NCBI GenBank assembly: GCA_963575745.1
Contig: CAUYUJ010004731.1
Location: 1-64,000, forward strand
Length of the DNA stretch: 64,000 bases
From: Prorocentrum cordatum
Lineage: Eukaryota; Sar; Dinophyceae; Prorocentrales; Prorocentraceae
Direction: 5' to 3'
Shown one piece after another: positions 21,150 to 32,219 of the stretch. Under the pieces are notes generated by a model. It saw only the letters and a list, made by a program, of their open reading frames with translations. It was not told where the DNA came from and made no database searches. A program made the position numbers and the translations under genes. Each line of letters starts with the position of its first letter. The stretch's first letter is position 1.

Positions 21150-21600
21150 GCTTCCTAAGCGGCAGTGCTTGCTTGGGCAGTGCTTGCCACTGCTTGGCAT
21201 TGCATTGTCTTGCTGGGTATTGAGCTGTTTTGCGTTGCGCGGGGTTGCTTGGCATTGCCTTGGTCTTGGCATTGCTTGGCAGTTCTGTGCATCCCTTGTC
21301 ATTCATTGCTTGGCATCGCGTGGTGTTGCGTTGCATTGGTTGTGCACTGGCTTGCGCTGCTTGGCATAAGTTTGAAGCGTGCGCCACGGAATTGCAGTGA
21401 TTCGCCGTGCTTGGCATTACTTGATGTTGCTTGGCATTGCTTGGCGTTGGCTTGCATTTCTTCGTATTGCCTGACCTCGCTGGCATCGCTCGGCTTTGCT
21501 TGGCATTGCTTTGCATTGCTTGGCAGTGCCTGGTGTTGCTCGGCGTTTCTGGGCCTCGCGTGGCACTGCTAGCTAGGCGCATTTCTTGCGCTGCTTGGCA
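21150..21600. repeat. ~10-bp minisatellite TTGCTTGGCA
   Basis: Dense degenerate copies of TTGCTTGGCA for about 450 bp. The Leu/Trp/Cys/His-rich open frames are artefacts. Confidence 0.85.
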
Positions 21601-21639
21601 ATTCTTTCAAAAACAAAAAGGATTCGGAAACCCGAAACG

Positions 21640-21830
21640 ATGCGATGACAGACCGTGCGGTGACCTCGAACCCCCCCACGACCTGACCGCACGGTCCGTC
21701 AACGCACGGTTTTGGGACCTCGGATGCCTCAGTCGCCCGAGACGTCCTCGGAGAACAACCCGAGCCCAAAACCCGTGCGGTGACCCCGAATCCCCACCGA
21801 CTCACCACACGGTGTGGTCACCACCCCGTT
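21640..21830. repeat. Inverted and direct CCGTGCGGTGACC words
   Basis: GACCGTGCGGT near 21650 is the reverse complement of ACCGCACGGTC near 21685; related words recur near 21772 and 21805. Confidence 0.6.
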
Positions 21831-22157
21831 TGGGTGCCCCCGAAGAGAGGAAGAATCAAGACCAAGGAACCCGGGGAACCCGAGAGAGGCCAGTTCGGCA
21901 GAGCAGAGAGGGCACAAGGCGCGGGGGACCCGGGGAAAACCCGAGGCACGCGAGCCCCAGGAACCTGGGCATGGCCCTGCCTGGAAATCAGGACCGGGGA
22001 CCCCCCAAAAAAACAAGACTTGGACCGTGCGCGTCCTCGTGCCGGCGGATGCCAGACGAACAAAAAAACACACGAAAAGTTCAGATATAGCCACACATGG
22101 TACCAACATCGTCCCCAGACCATTTCTGGAATAGTTTTGAGCATTCCTCCTGTAGAG

Positions 22158-22233
22158 TTAAGTCGGGCCTGTCTCCGTTCAGGGGGATTTTGGACGAAAT
22201 ATAAAATAGTCAAACAATACAGGCCCGACTTCA
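22158..22233. mobile_element. Small inverted-repeat transposon, copy 2
   Basis: The 68-bp segment 22162-22229 begins GTCGGGCCTGTCTCC and ends CAGGCCCGAC, with TTAA before (22158-22161) and TTCA after, consistent with a mutated TTAA duplication. Its left interior matches the copy at 8330. Sequence to its left (22110-22155) resembles the right half of copy 1, so the two loci share more than the short element. Confidence 0.55.
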
Positions 22234-22394
22234 GCGTAGAGGGACATGCCCGACGTCAGACAAGACCCCGAGAAACCCCGGGGAACCCCCGCGCGACGAG
22301 GCACCGCACCAGCCGGCTGGAGAGCGACGCGCATCGTGCTTCCGAGGGCGGGGGGGAGGGACGCTCAAAGTACGTCGATCATCGATCCTCGATC

Positions 22395-22500
22395 CTGGAT
22401 CCTCCTTCTCCTCCCCCCCTCCTCCTCTCCTCCTTTCCTCCTCCCTCCCCTCCCTCTCCTCCTCTCCTCCCTCCTCCTCCTCCTCCTCCTCCTCGGGGGG
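22395..22500. repeat. (CTC)n tract
   Basis: CTC-rich run of about 100 bp followed by a G run. Confidence 0.9.
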
Positions 22501-23380
22501 GGGGGACCGGCGCCCCACCCCCCCAGGCGTCCGAGAGAGCGGGAGGCTCCGCCCCGCCCCCCCCCCCTCCTTGGCGTCGCCCTGCCTGGTCTCGTCGGCG
22601 GAGCCGTCGCCCTGGGGGCGGGCCGCGCAGAGGAGCGGCCTCGAAGGGGCGATCTCGGAAGCCCGGAGCTCAAAAATGGGGGGCTCGTTTTCCACCGGGA
22701 GGAGAAAAAGGTACTCCAGATTTAGTAATAAAGGGAGGGGGGTCTCATTTCGGGGGGGGGGTCTCTTCCAGGCTATCTTGGAGGGCCTGGGGGGGTCTGG
22801 GGACGATGTTTTGGAGGGTTCTCCCACGGGGGGGGTCTAAAACTTCTCGTCTGGGAGGGTTGAGACCCCCTCCCTTTTATTACGAAATCTAGAGTACCCG
22901 TGCCTCCACCCTCCCCTCGTTTTCCCTAGTTTTGGGGCCTCCTTGGCGGCCCTCGTCGCCACCGCCGGATTCGCCTGCCAATCCTGGCCTCGAAGTCCTG
23001 GCCTCGAAATCCTGGTCCAAGTCGGCGACGCGGCTCTCTGGTCGGCAGCGCCGGCGGGCGCCAGCGCGCCTGCAGAGCCAGGTCGCCTGCGGCGCCGCGC
23101 GCTGAGCCAAAGTGCCCGACCGTACACGCGCGGGGGGAGGGATCTTCCACGTCGGCGCCGCTCACAGGGAAGAGAGCGGGAAACAAGAGTCTGCGTGGTG
23201 CCTCCAGGGCGCAAACGCAGAAGGCATCTATACACCACCACCGTGCCAAGCCAGGGCCATTCTGGCCCAGGCATGGTGTAGAAGCCGTCCTGGCCGAGGC
23301 CAGGAGGGTCTACACACCATCCTAGGGTCAAAAAAAACATCCAGGCACGAACACCGGTCGTCACAATCGCCGATTATGGT
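22500..23380. other. GC-rich stretch, nothing recognised
   Basis: Several open frames in GC-rich DNA, none resembling a known protein. TTTAGTAATAAAGGGAGGGG near 22720 and the near-inverse CCCTCCCTTTTATTACGAAA near 22870 form an inverted repeat. Confidence 0.4.
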
Positions 23381-24090
23381 CTCTAGCGGGAGCCTCGTCT
23401 CTGAGTGAGGACGGAGGAACTCTCGAGCCGGAGCCCCCCCCCTATGGGGCCACCAGATCACGTTACCAATCCGAGAGGGCCAACCCGATCCAGCAACTGC
23501 TGCCACTTCTGAAGCCCTGAAACCTGACCGCCGGGGAAGCCTTGAACGGGAGCCTCGTATGTGAGTGAACATGGAGGAAGGTTCTAGTTGGAGTCCCCTC
23601 CTTCTGGGAGCGCCAGATCATGCTACTAATACAAGGGATGGTCATCCAGATCCTGCAGGTGTCGTCAGTGCCGAACCCCCAAGGCTTGAACATGGAGGAA
23701 ATCTCGAGCTTGAGCCGTGTGTCTGAGTGAAAATGGAGGAGGTATCGAGTGCGATCCCTTCCCGATGGGGTCGCCAATTTATGTTATTAATACGAACTGG
23801 CCATCCGGATCCTGCAACTGTTCTCATTACTGAACTCCTGAGGCCTGAGTATGGAAGACACATAAATCAAGAGCCTCGTCTTCCAATGCAAAGTGAGGAA
23901 ATCTCGAATGGGAGCCCCCTCCCGAATCGGCCAGAGCCCGTTACCAATCCGAGCGGGTCATCCAGATCCTGCAACGTCGCCACGTTTGGCGTGAATGCGG
24001 AGGCAAATTTGAGCGGGTCCACGTATGTAAATGAATGGTGAGGAAGTCCAGCGGGAGCCCCCTCCCTGTTGCGCCGCCAGGCAAAGTTAC
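23380..24090. repeat. ~160-bp degenerate tandem repeat
   Basis: Four to five diverged units marked by GGGAGCCTCGT, CTGAGTGA and ACCAATCCGAG. Confidence 0.75.
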
Positions 24091-24309
24091 TAATCCGAGC
24101 GGCTCATTTAAACCTGTAATTGTCCCAACGGTTTGCTCCAACGCCCCAGCGGCCGGCCCGCGGGGTTGCTCCAACAGCTTCACGATCTGGCCATTGCAGA
24201 ACACGCCCGTGCTGGCCAAGGCAGCGATGACGCCAAGGGAACTCGACATGCGTGCCCCGGTCAGATGGAAGGGGAGGGGCGCGAGGGGGAGAGCCAGGAA
24301 GAGGATAAG

Positions 24310-24515
24310 GAAACGGAGAAGTAGGAGGAGGAGGAGGAGGAGAAGAAGAAGAAGAAAAAGGAGAAGGAACAGGAATAGAAGGAGGATGAGGAAGAGGAGG
24401 ATTATAAGGAGGAGGAGGAGGAGGAGGAGGAGGAGGAAAAGGAGGACGGGGATGAGGAGGAGAAGGAGGAGGAAGAGGAGGAGGAGGAGAAAGAGGAAGA
24501 AGAAGCCAATCAGAA
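24310..24515. repeat. (AGG)n/(GAA)n purine tract
   Basis: AGG- and GAA-rich tract of about 200 bp. Confidence 0.93.
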
Positions 24516-24599
24516 GGTGGGAGCAAGGCCTGGGCCTCCGCCAGGGCGAAAAAAAGAAAGGGGGAGGGACAATATAAACGCATTTTCCGTTGTGCTTCG

Positions 24600-24830
24600 A
24601 AGCGTCCAACACGGCCCGAAGGGCCTCCAAGATCGCCCCTTCAGGGCCCAAAACGGTCCAAGAGGCGCCGAAGACGGCCCCGGCTCGAGGTGAAGACAGT
24701 CCAACAGGCGCCCTACACGGCCCCAAAAAGCCAGAAAGACTTCCACGAAGCCCAAAAGAGCACCCCAGGAGCCCAGGAGCTCCCAAACGATCCCTGAAAG
24801 GCTTCAAAACTACGTCCAAGAGAGGGGCGC
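24600..24830. repeat. CCAAGA-type degenerate minisatellite
   Basis: Loose units such as GGCCCAAAACGGTCCAAGAG, a diverged form of the widespread CCAAGA motif. Confidence 0.55.
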
Positions 24831-24880
24831 GGACGAAAGGCGAAAGGCCCCTCGCGGCCGCAAGAGGGCAACTTTTGAAG

Positions 24881-25240
24881 CTAAGGTCGGCCTGGATGCC
24901 TGGCCTTTAGACGTCGTCGGCGACGACGACGACGCCATGTAGCTCCGCAGGATCGGCGGCGAGTGAGAGCGGCGATGTCTTGCAACACGTGTAGCAACAT
25001 GTTGGTTCGGGGCTTCGCGTTTTGAACATCCCAAAACCGCTGCACCGCTGCGACCCGTAGTTGAGCGCGACCCCGGTCCGACGCCTCCGACGCGTCTCGA
25101 GACTGCGCCGAGTTTGCCCCCGCCCACTCCCGCGTCCGCCGCGATCCGGGCGCAAGTCTTCCAACGCTGCTCCCGCCTGGACTCTGGAACTCCTTGCTTT
25201 CAGGAAGCTCGAACACTTCGGCCCCCGCATCAGCGCATTG
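24881..25240 (-). CDS. Hypothetical ORF fragment
   Basis: Open minus-strand frame with mixed composition. The part near 25050-24970 (LRVAAVQRFWDVQNAKPRTN, then MLLHVLQDIAALTRRR) looks like a charged amphipathic helix rather than repeat translation. It begins at a non-ATG codon and ends in a poly-Arg run made by a CGT/CGA repeat. Possibly an exon or a decayed remnant; family unknown. Confidence 0.22.
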   Translation of the reverse strand, partial: QCADAGAEVFELPESKEFQSPGGSSVGRLAPGSRRTREWAGANSAQSRDASEASDRGRAQLRVAAVQRFWDVQNAKPRTNMLLHVLQDIAALTRRRSCGATWRRRRRRRRLKARHPGRP

Positions 25241-25479
25241 GGCACTTCAGTGGGAGAACATTCAAATCAAACTTCAAAGGATCGACGGAGGCAGCTGACA
25301 ACCTCGCATAATCCAGCGCGCGCCACCAAACGTCCATCGGCTCAACTCCGTGGATGTAGCCCACGGGTAAACACTAACTAATGGATGTGAATTTATATGT
25401 ATATATATGCATATGTGTATAGTGCTCGAGCATGCGCCCTTCCAGGGCATCACAGGTCTGATCGGAGGCCCAGAGGGCG

Positions 25480-25830
25480 TTGTGTCCCACTCGTGCGAAA
25501 CAAAACAACATAAAAGAAAAACGGCAAATCTTGCAACGAAGAGAAGCAGGCCAGCCACCACGAGCGCTTGGACGATCGCGTCGCGGCGGCAGCGAGTGTG
25601 AAACGCTCGATCGAGGGTCGCCCACGAGCATCGCGCACGCCGGCTCCAACAAGGCATCTTGCTGGAGCAACGATGGGAGCAACGTGGGCCGACTTGCAGC
25701 GTCAACTGTCGCCTCAGTCCCTGCTCCTCCTGCTGCTCTTCTGCCGTCCACCAGTATTCCAATGCCCGAACTGCTCGATCTGGCAGATATGCTTTCTGTG
25801 CAGCGCAACCTCCTCAGGCAAACGCTATAG
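25480..25830 (+). CDS. Hypothetical ORF
   Basis: Plus-strand frame of 116 codons. The second half (VGRLAASTVASVPAPPAA, PMPELLDLADMLSVQRNLL) has protein-like composition; the complementary strand is also open and contains a hydrophobic stretch (QALVVAGLLLFVARFAVFLL), so strand is uncertain. No family recognised. Confidence 0.2.
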   Translation: MCPTRAKQNNIKEKRQILQRREAGQPPRALGRSRRGGSECETLDRGSPTSIAHAGSNKASCWSNDGSNVGRLAASTVASVPAPPAALLPSTSIPMPELLDLADMLSVQRNLLRQTL

Positions 25831-25963
25831 AGCAGCATGAGGGAAACCCGCGGCACCCTGTACTCGCTGAGTTGGCAACCAGAACTCGACGAAGCCCTGT
25901 GCATGGCAGGTGATTGCTCCGAATGGGCGCCACTCCTCCTGTGGTGGTCACAATGTTTGGGCG

Positions 25964-26179
25964 CCCGAACTATCCGGGGTAACTCGGGTCCGGGGTAAGT
26001 CGGGTTCAGAATCCCGAAAAACAAACCCGAGTTAGCCCTGACCCGAGTTACCCCTGATGATTCGGGGCTCTGGACGCCCGAATTATTTGGGGTAAGTCGG
26101 GTCCGAGGTAAGTCGGGTTCGGAATCCCGAAAAACGAACCCGAGTTAGCCCTGACCCGAATTACCCCAGATGATTCGGG
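25964..26179. repeat. Two tandem 103-bp hairpins
   Basis: Units 25964-26066 and 26077-26179 repeat with a 113-bp period. Each unit is itself an inverted repeat: GGGGTAACTCGGG on the left pairs with CCCGAGTTACCCC on the right, and CCCGAA at one end with TTCGGG at the other. Confidence 0.85.
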
Positions 26180-26292
26180 GCTCTGAAATGTGGAACGCGT
26201 TCTGCGCTCCTCGACATTCCGTGACTGGCAAGTGCCCGGCCTGAAGTGCACCCACATTGATACGATTCGCTCGGGGAAGTCCCTCCGTGCTA

Positions 26293-26770
26293 AAACAGGG
26301 CCAGGACCGGGATAAATCGCTCCAGAGCGTTCCGGAGCGCTCTCAGAGCGTTCCAGAACGCTCTGGAGCGGCCGCGGCGCCCAGTACATCCTCCAAACCC
26401 GCCGATTCTCAGAGATTTCGAGTTATCCCCATCCGATTTTGTCCCGATCTTCGCGTCGTTTTACGTGCCCCCACCTGGAAGATCGTTGCCTCCATCCGCG
26501 GGGACCTCTGCTCGCAGCTCGCGGGCCCCCGGGTTCAGTGATCGGGCGGCAGTCCTCGCGGTAGCGCTCCCGCGCCGACAGAGTTTCTGCGCCCCCGCTT
26601 AAAACGACGCGAAGATCGGGACAACATCGGATGGGGATAACTCGAAATCTCTGAGAATCGGCGGGTTTGGAGGATGTATTGGGCGCCGCGGCCGCTCCAG
26701 AGCGTTCTGGAACGCTCTGAGAGCGCTCCGCCACGCTCTGGAGCGATTTACCCCGATCCTAGCCCTGTTT
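26293..26770. mobile_element. 478-bp palindromic (fold-back) element
   Basis: Arms 26293-26463 and 26600-26770 are each 171 bp and are inverted copies at roughly 95% identity, with a 136-bp spacer. Shared landmarks are AAACAGGGC at the tips, the CGCTCCAGAGCG region, GCCGATTCTCAGAGATTTCG and GATCTTCGCGTCGTTTTA. No target-site duplication is obvious. The stop codon of the neighbouring transporter remnant (TAG, 26761-26759) lies inside its right tip. Confidence 0.85.
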
Positions 26771-26968
26771 CACAATGGCCCGTGCTCGTAGCCCGCAGCA
26801 AATGCGCATCCGCGCTCTTGGACCCGACGGAAATCCTTCGACCAATTGCGCGAATGCGCCACTGGGTTCTGGCAGCCCGGTTGAAGACAGCACCTCGTCA
26901 GAAACGCTCGCACATGAGCCAGGCGATCCGCTGGGGGCAGCCAGCGTTTGCGCAGGACTGGAAGATAC

Positions 26969-27909
26969 GCCGCGCAACCATGTTGGCAGATTCATGTAGA
27001 AGTTCCAGAGCGTGTGCACGAATACAAGGCTGCAGAGCAGGAAAATTCCCCAATGGATCGCCTCGAACGCGAAAACACCAGAGCCAAACTCATGATAAGC
27101 AAATAGGACGGCGGCTGATGTCGACGTGGTTGGAAATGTGCAAGCAGCCCATGCTGGTGAAAAAAAGGATCTGCAGCCGATGCTCACGGCGAAGATAGAG
27201 CCCGATGAGGGTCAACACCCACACAAACATTGCCAATAAGAACAAAGTAGTGCCCAACCATGCAGTGTCCGGCCCTGGCCAATGAGGCTTGCCAGTCAAA
27301 TGCCAGGTGACCGAGCAGAGCGACACAGGGGCACAGAGTAAGTTACACGCGGGGCCAATGCAACACTGGAAGGATATCTTACGACTCTGTAAGAAACGAC
27401 TGAAAGTGTACCGAGCAAGATGAAGATGGCTGTGTAAAAAAACATAATTGGACTAACAATGGTTCCCATCCGCACCCATGGCCAACAATGGCTGTCACGG
27501 CAACGCTGATAGTTGGAGGAAACCAATACGGCTCTGGCTTAAGCTTATGCTTGTGCACGAGTCGTCCGAAATGCAGCATGCAAAGGACTTGCAAAACTCC
27601 GCATACCATTGCTACGGGACTAGCAATGGCTTGGCCAACTCGCCCACTAATCTGCACTGCAAACATGCACGTGGGTATGGGGATGGAGGCGATGGCAGAA
27701 AACGCCATCTCGTCGGCGAAAACTCTGCAGCAACACGTCATTTTCACAGGGACGTAAGGCACATACAGCATGGCAGACATCGCTACGATGCAGATGCTTA
27801 CAGCATCCAGGTCTACTTGGTGGATGACTCCCATCTGGGCCCGGAGCCCCGCCAACCCGCACAACCCCAGTGACATGCCATTGATGCTGGCAGGTATCCG
27901 TGATATGCG
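26969..27909 (-). pseudogene. TDT-family anion/dicarboxylate transporter (TehA/SLAC1-like), frameshifted
   Basis: TDT proteins are ten-helix membrane channels or transporters for anions, tellurite or C4-dicarboxylates. Protein-like segments in order: IPASINGMSLGLCGLAGL (first helix, 27909-27856), a helix pair to GRLVHKHKLKPEPYWFPPT (27545), FFYTAIFILLGTLSVVSYRV then RYPSSVALAP (27440-27340), SLCSVTWHLTG and WLGTTLFLLAMFVWVLTL (27326-27220), and SPAWAACTFPTTSTSAA with a final helix ending NFYMNLPTW (27165-26969). The motifs P-S/A-I-x-G, PP-T after a basic loop, and W-x-x-x-TFP fit the family. Frame changes occur near 27480, 27330 and in the A7 run at 27160-27166, and an in-frame TGA lies just upstream (27923-27921). 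No introns interrupt it, so a retroposed or decayed copy is likely; sequencing indels are the alternative. Confidence 0.62.
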
Positions 27910-27975
27910 AATCCTGCAGTTTCATTCGGTATCCCTGCCTGGCGCAGCAGCATGAGTCACACCGGCCTGAGCCAG

Positions 27976-28057
27976 CACGGCGACGACGACGACGACGACG
28001 ACGGTGACCACGACGACGACGACGAGGACGACGACGACGACGACGACGACGGCGACA

Positions 28058-28093
<36 letters not shown>

Positions 28094-28100
28094 CCGACGA
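27976..28100. repeat. (GAC)n microsatellite
   Basis: GAC trinucleotides with few interruptions immediately upstream of the transporter remnant. Confidence 0.96.
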
Positions 28101-28217
28101 CGACGACCCGGCTCGAACGGCAATGGGGGCGGGAAGCCAGGCGGACTGAAGAGGGACTGCAGCGATCCGAAGGGATCGCCCTCGGTGCACTTGAAGATCC
28201 TTCGGACAACGAGGCAA

Positions 28218-28690
28218 AATAATCCCACGAACCCTCTGGGCGTAACAGGTTTACGGCGTTTCCTCTTCCCTCTTCCCTTCTCCCCTTCGGGAAGGGGTTC
28301 GCCCATTCCCTAGCCCCTCCCCCTGGGTCCGGAGGGGGAGGGGGGTCTCGACCCATCGAAGCGTTCACGACGGCCTCGGCGAGAAGGCAAACATTCTTGA
28401 CCTTAGGCTTTGGGCTCATTCTGGCCTCCCCAGGGGGTGGGGTTCTAATGGACTGCCTCACCTATCTTTAATCGATCTCCTCCAAGATGGCCCCAAGGCC
28501 CCAACAGGGTCCCAAAAGGCGCCCAGGAGGCCGCGAAAGGCCCCCAAGAGGCTCCCAGGGGACCGTCGAGAGGCTCCAAGAGGCTCTCCCGAGTCGCCCA
28601 AGATGCTCACCGAGGCCCCCAGGCACGCTCCAAGAGGACTCCAAGAAGCTCTCACTAGGTATCCAAGAGACGCCGAGAAGCATCCAAGAG
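28218..28690 (+). repeat. CCAAGA composite repeat, copy 1
   Basis: Begins with the head motif CCCTCTGGGCGTA, continues with a CTTCCC/CCTTCGG section, a block ending ATCGATCTCCTCCAAGATGG (near 28470) and a CCAAGA array. The block before the array matches copy 2 at 41.28-41.42 kb closely. Confidence 0.72.
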
Positions 28691-28714
28691 GCTTCTGGCC
28701 TTTCTGCTCGCCGT

Positions 28715-29030
28715 TTTCCTTCTCCTCCTCCGCCTCCTCCTCCTCCTTGTCATCATCCATCTATTCCTCCTCGTCCCCCCTATCCTCCCCCCCTTCTCCT
28801 CAAGAACGGGGGACTGTGGAGTCACAGGGGATCCAGGGCACGCGCGCGCAGGGCTTTCACACCGAGGTCGCGCGCGCGCGTGCGCATGCTCCGCGAGCCA
28901 TTTCTGTTCTTCCTCTTCCTCACTTCCTCCTCCACTCCTCCTCCTCCTCCTCACCTCCGCCTCCTCCTCCTCCTCTTCCTGCCCCTCCTCCTCCGCGTCC
29001 TCCTCCTCGTCCTTCTCCCACCAAAAGGGA
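28715..29030. repeat. (CTC)n-rich region
   Basis: Two CTC-rich runs (28715-28800, 28905-29020) separated by a unique GCGCGC-containing spacer. Confidence 0.85.
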
Positions 29031-29059
29031 GCAACGTTGCTCCTCCACCCTAATAATAA

Positions 29060-32040
29060 AACGTGATGACCAGCTACAGGTTGTTTGTTTTCTATTGTTG
29101 CTGGGGGAATTATGTGTGGTGTTTTCCCACTGGATTCCCAGTGTGCGGATTTCCAATCGAATCCCTTAGTGGTGTCTTCCAATGGATTTCTGTTGTGAGG
29201 CGTTCCAATCGAATCCCCTCTGTGGCGCTTACCAAACAAAGATTATTGTTTCGAGGGTTTCCGCTAAAATCCCTCTTTATGGCGCTTTCCAAAGGATTCC
29301 CACTGTGACGGTTTCAAATGGAATGCCAGTGTGGTGCCTTCCAAAGGATTCCTGTTGTGAGGCGTTCCAATAGAATCTCTGCGTGGTGCTTCCCGATGGA
29401 TTCCGATCGCGAGGTTTTCCAATAAGATCTCTGTGTGGTGTTTTCCATAAAGGATTCCTTTTTCGTGATGTTTCCCAATTGTATACCCTTGTTGTGCTTA
29501 CCAAAAGATTCGTGCTGTGACGCTTTGCAATCAATCCCACTGTGACGGTTTCCCAGAGAATCCACCTGTGGCGTTTTCTACAGGGTCCTCGGCGCAAGGC
29601 TTTCCAATCGAATCCCTCTGCTGCGGTTTGCAAACGGGTCCTGTCGTGGGGCTTTCCAAGTCCGCTACCGAGGAGCCCCAGATACTTGCATTATGTCTGG
29701 AACGATGATCGCTGGAATGAAACATGCGAGAATGATGCTGGTGGCCGTTCCCCCGCGCACCCACTGTGATGTTGACAAGCTGCTACCCCATCCACACTTC
29801 CCGAGAAGAAAGAAAACGTATAGAGATCGCGCTCAGGGACCGCCCTGCGCACCCCTCTGGTGCCGAGAAACTGCCACCACTGCCACACTTTCCGAGCCTG
29901 GACCGTATAGGGACCGCGCTCAGAGACCACCCCCTGCGCACCCCCTCTGGTGTCGAGAAACTGCCACCACTGCCACACCTTCCGAGCGTGGGCCGTATAG
30001 AGACCGCGTTCAGAGACCACCCCCTGGGCACCCCCTCTGGTGTCGAGAAACTGCCACGCCTGCCACATGTTCCGAGCCTGGACCAGATAGAAACCGCGCT
30101 CAGATATTCCCCCTCTGCGCACCCCGTCTGGTGCCGAAGAAGTGCCACGCCTGCTATGCCCTGCACAGCCGGCTCGGCGCTGCGAATATTGCGCATGTTT
30201 GTTGTGTGGCGTGCGCGTCATGTGTACGATGCGTGTGCGGCTGTATGTGTGCGTGCGTCTCATGTGGATGCCCAGCATGTGGTGCACACATAGTCGGTGT
30301 GTACGATGCAGTGAACACGCCAAGTGTGCACGATCATTGTATGTTGTGTGTGGCTGTCTGTTGACGCGTTTGTGCAAGCCAGCAGGAGAAGGAGAGGGGG
30401 AGATGAGGAGACGCGGGTGCGACGTGGCAGAAAAGAAAACTACAACCCCACGAAGCATGCGGGGAATCAAATCCTCGTGCGGCGCTATCCAAAGGACTCT
30501 TGCTGTGAGCCGTCGAAACTGAATCCTTACGATGTGAAGTTTTCCAATCGAATCCCTCGGTTGTGTTTTCCGGTGGAGTCATTGTTTTGCGTGGTTTTCC
30601 GATAGAAGCGCCCTCAGTGGCGCTTCCAAAAAAAATGTTCTCGTGTGAAGCTTTCCAGTAGAAGCCCTTCGTGCTGCTTCCCAATGCATTCGTTTTGTGG
30701 GGCTTTCAGAACGAGTCCCCCTTGTGGCGTTTTCCAAAAGGGATTCCTGTTGTGTGGATTTCCCATGGAATCCCCTTGTGTGACGCTTTCTAAAGCATCC
30801 CCACTGTGACGGTTTCCAATAAAATGCCGTTGCGGTGCTTTCCAAAAGATTATTGTTGTGAGGCTTTCCAATCAAATCTCTTTGTTGCGCTGTCCAATGG
30901 AATCCGATTGTGCGGTTTTCCCATGGAATCTCTGCGCGGTGCGTGTCAGTGGTTCCTGCCGTGATGCTTCCCACTAGGATCTCTTTGTGGCGTTTTACAA
31001 AGGGTTCCTCTTGTGCTACTTTCCCATAAGATCCCTTTGCGGCGCGTCCAAAGGGTCCCCACTGTGAGGATGTCCCGGGATATTCATCTGAGGTGCTTTC
31101 AAATAGATCCTTGTTGCGAGGCTTTGCAATCGAATCTCTGTGTGGTGCTTTCCATAGGAGTCCCGTCGTGGGGATTCCCGACAGAGGCCCCCTATGCGGC
31201 GATATCCAAAGGATTCCTGTTGTGAGGCTTCCCAGCTGAATCAGTCTGTGGCGCTTTACGATGGGTTCTGCGCGGCTTTCCAATCGAAGCCCTCAGTGGT
31301 GCTTTCAAACAAGTTTTCTGATGCGAACGTTTCCAATCGAATCCCTCTGCTGTGCTTTCCGATGGATTCCTTTTTGTGCGGATTTCCAATAGGAACTCCT
31401 TAGTGGCGCTTTCCAAGTCCATCGAATCCCTCAGCGTTGCTTTCCAAAGGGCTCCACTTGTGGCGCTTTCCAATAGGAACCCGTCGTGGCGTTTTCCAAA
31501 AGACTCTTCTTGTGATACTTTCCAATAGAAGCCCTTCGTGCTGCTTTCCACAGGTTTCCTGTTGTGAGGCTTCCCTATCGAATCCCTGTGTGGCGTTTTC
31601 AAAAAAAAAAAGGATTCCTGTTGCGAGGCCATAGAAGCAATGTGGGGTGTTTTCTGAAGGGTTACAAGCCTGATTGTGTCTAACAGAATGTGTTTGTAGC
31701 GCTTTCCAGAAGATCCCCACTGTGAGGCCATCCGCTGGAGTCCCTTTCTAGCATATCGCACAGGAGTTCCGAGCGCGAGGCTTCTCATGGAATCCCTGAT
31801 GTGAGGCGTTCCCATATAATCTCGTTGCTGCGTGTTCAAAAGACTTCCTCTTGTGTTTTGTTCCTGTGAAACCCCGCAGAAGTTCTGTCCAAACGGCTAC
31901 GATTATGTGGCTGCCAATAAAATGTCTTGGTATTGATTCCCAGCGAATTCCTGATGCAAGGCCATAAAATATCTTTGCTGTGCTTTCCAAAAGGATTATC
32001 TTGTGAAGCTAGGCTTTCCAACGGAATCGTCTTGTGATGC
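29060..32040. repeat. ~26-30-bp alternating satellite (TTCCAA type)
   Basis: About 2.2 kb of degenerate units, in two blocks (29060-29680 and 30480-32040). Two half-unit types alternate: TTTCCAATCGAATCCCT and TTTCCAAAGGATTCCTG, each followed by TGTGGCG or TGTGAGG. The interval 29690-30470 is different sequence. Confidence 0.85.
29812..30165. repeat. 90-bp tandem repeat, four copies
   Basis: Units start near 29818, 29908, 29998 and 30088 at a 90-bp period, marked by GAGAAACTGCCACCACTGCC. Because 90 is a multiple of three, a repeated peptide is readable on both strands, but no start, family or further support is seen. Confidence 0.9.
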
Positions 32041-32089
32041 AAAACAAACAGTAAGCTTTGCGGTGAGGAGGCTAGCGGAATAATGGTAT

Positions 32090-32215
32090 AGCTGAAGAGA
32101 GAGAACAAGAGAGAGAGAGAGAGAACAAACAACAAAAAAAAAGAAAGAGAGAGAGAGGAAGATCAAAAGAGAAAGAAACACATAACGAGAGAGAGAGAGA
32201 GAAGCAATGCTATAT
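32090..32215. repeat. (GA)n-rich tract
   Basis: GAGAGA runs with AAA-rich interruptions. Confidence 0.9.
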
Positions 32216-32219
32216 AGAG

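Noticed and set aside
29783-30196. Tandem-repeat protein encoded by the 90-bp units
   Set aside because: Openness follows from a period divisible by three; both strands are open and there is no conserved start or flanking coding sequence.
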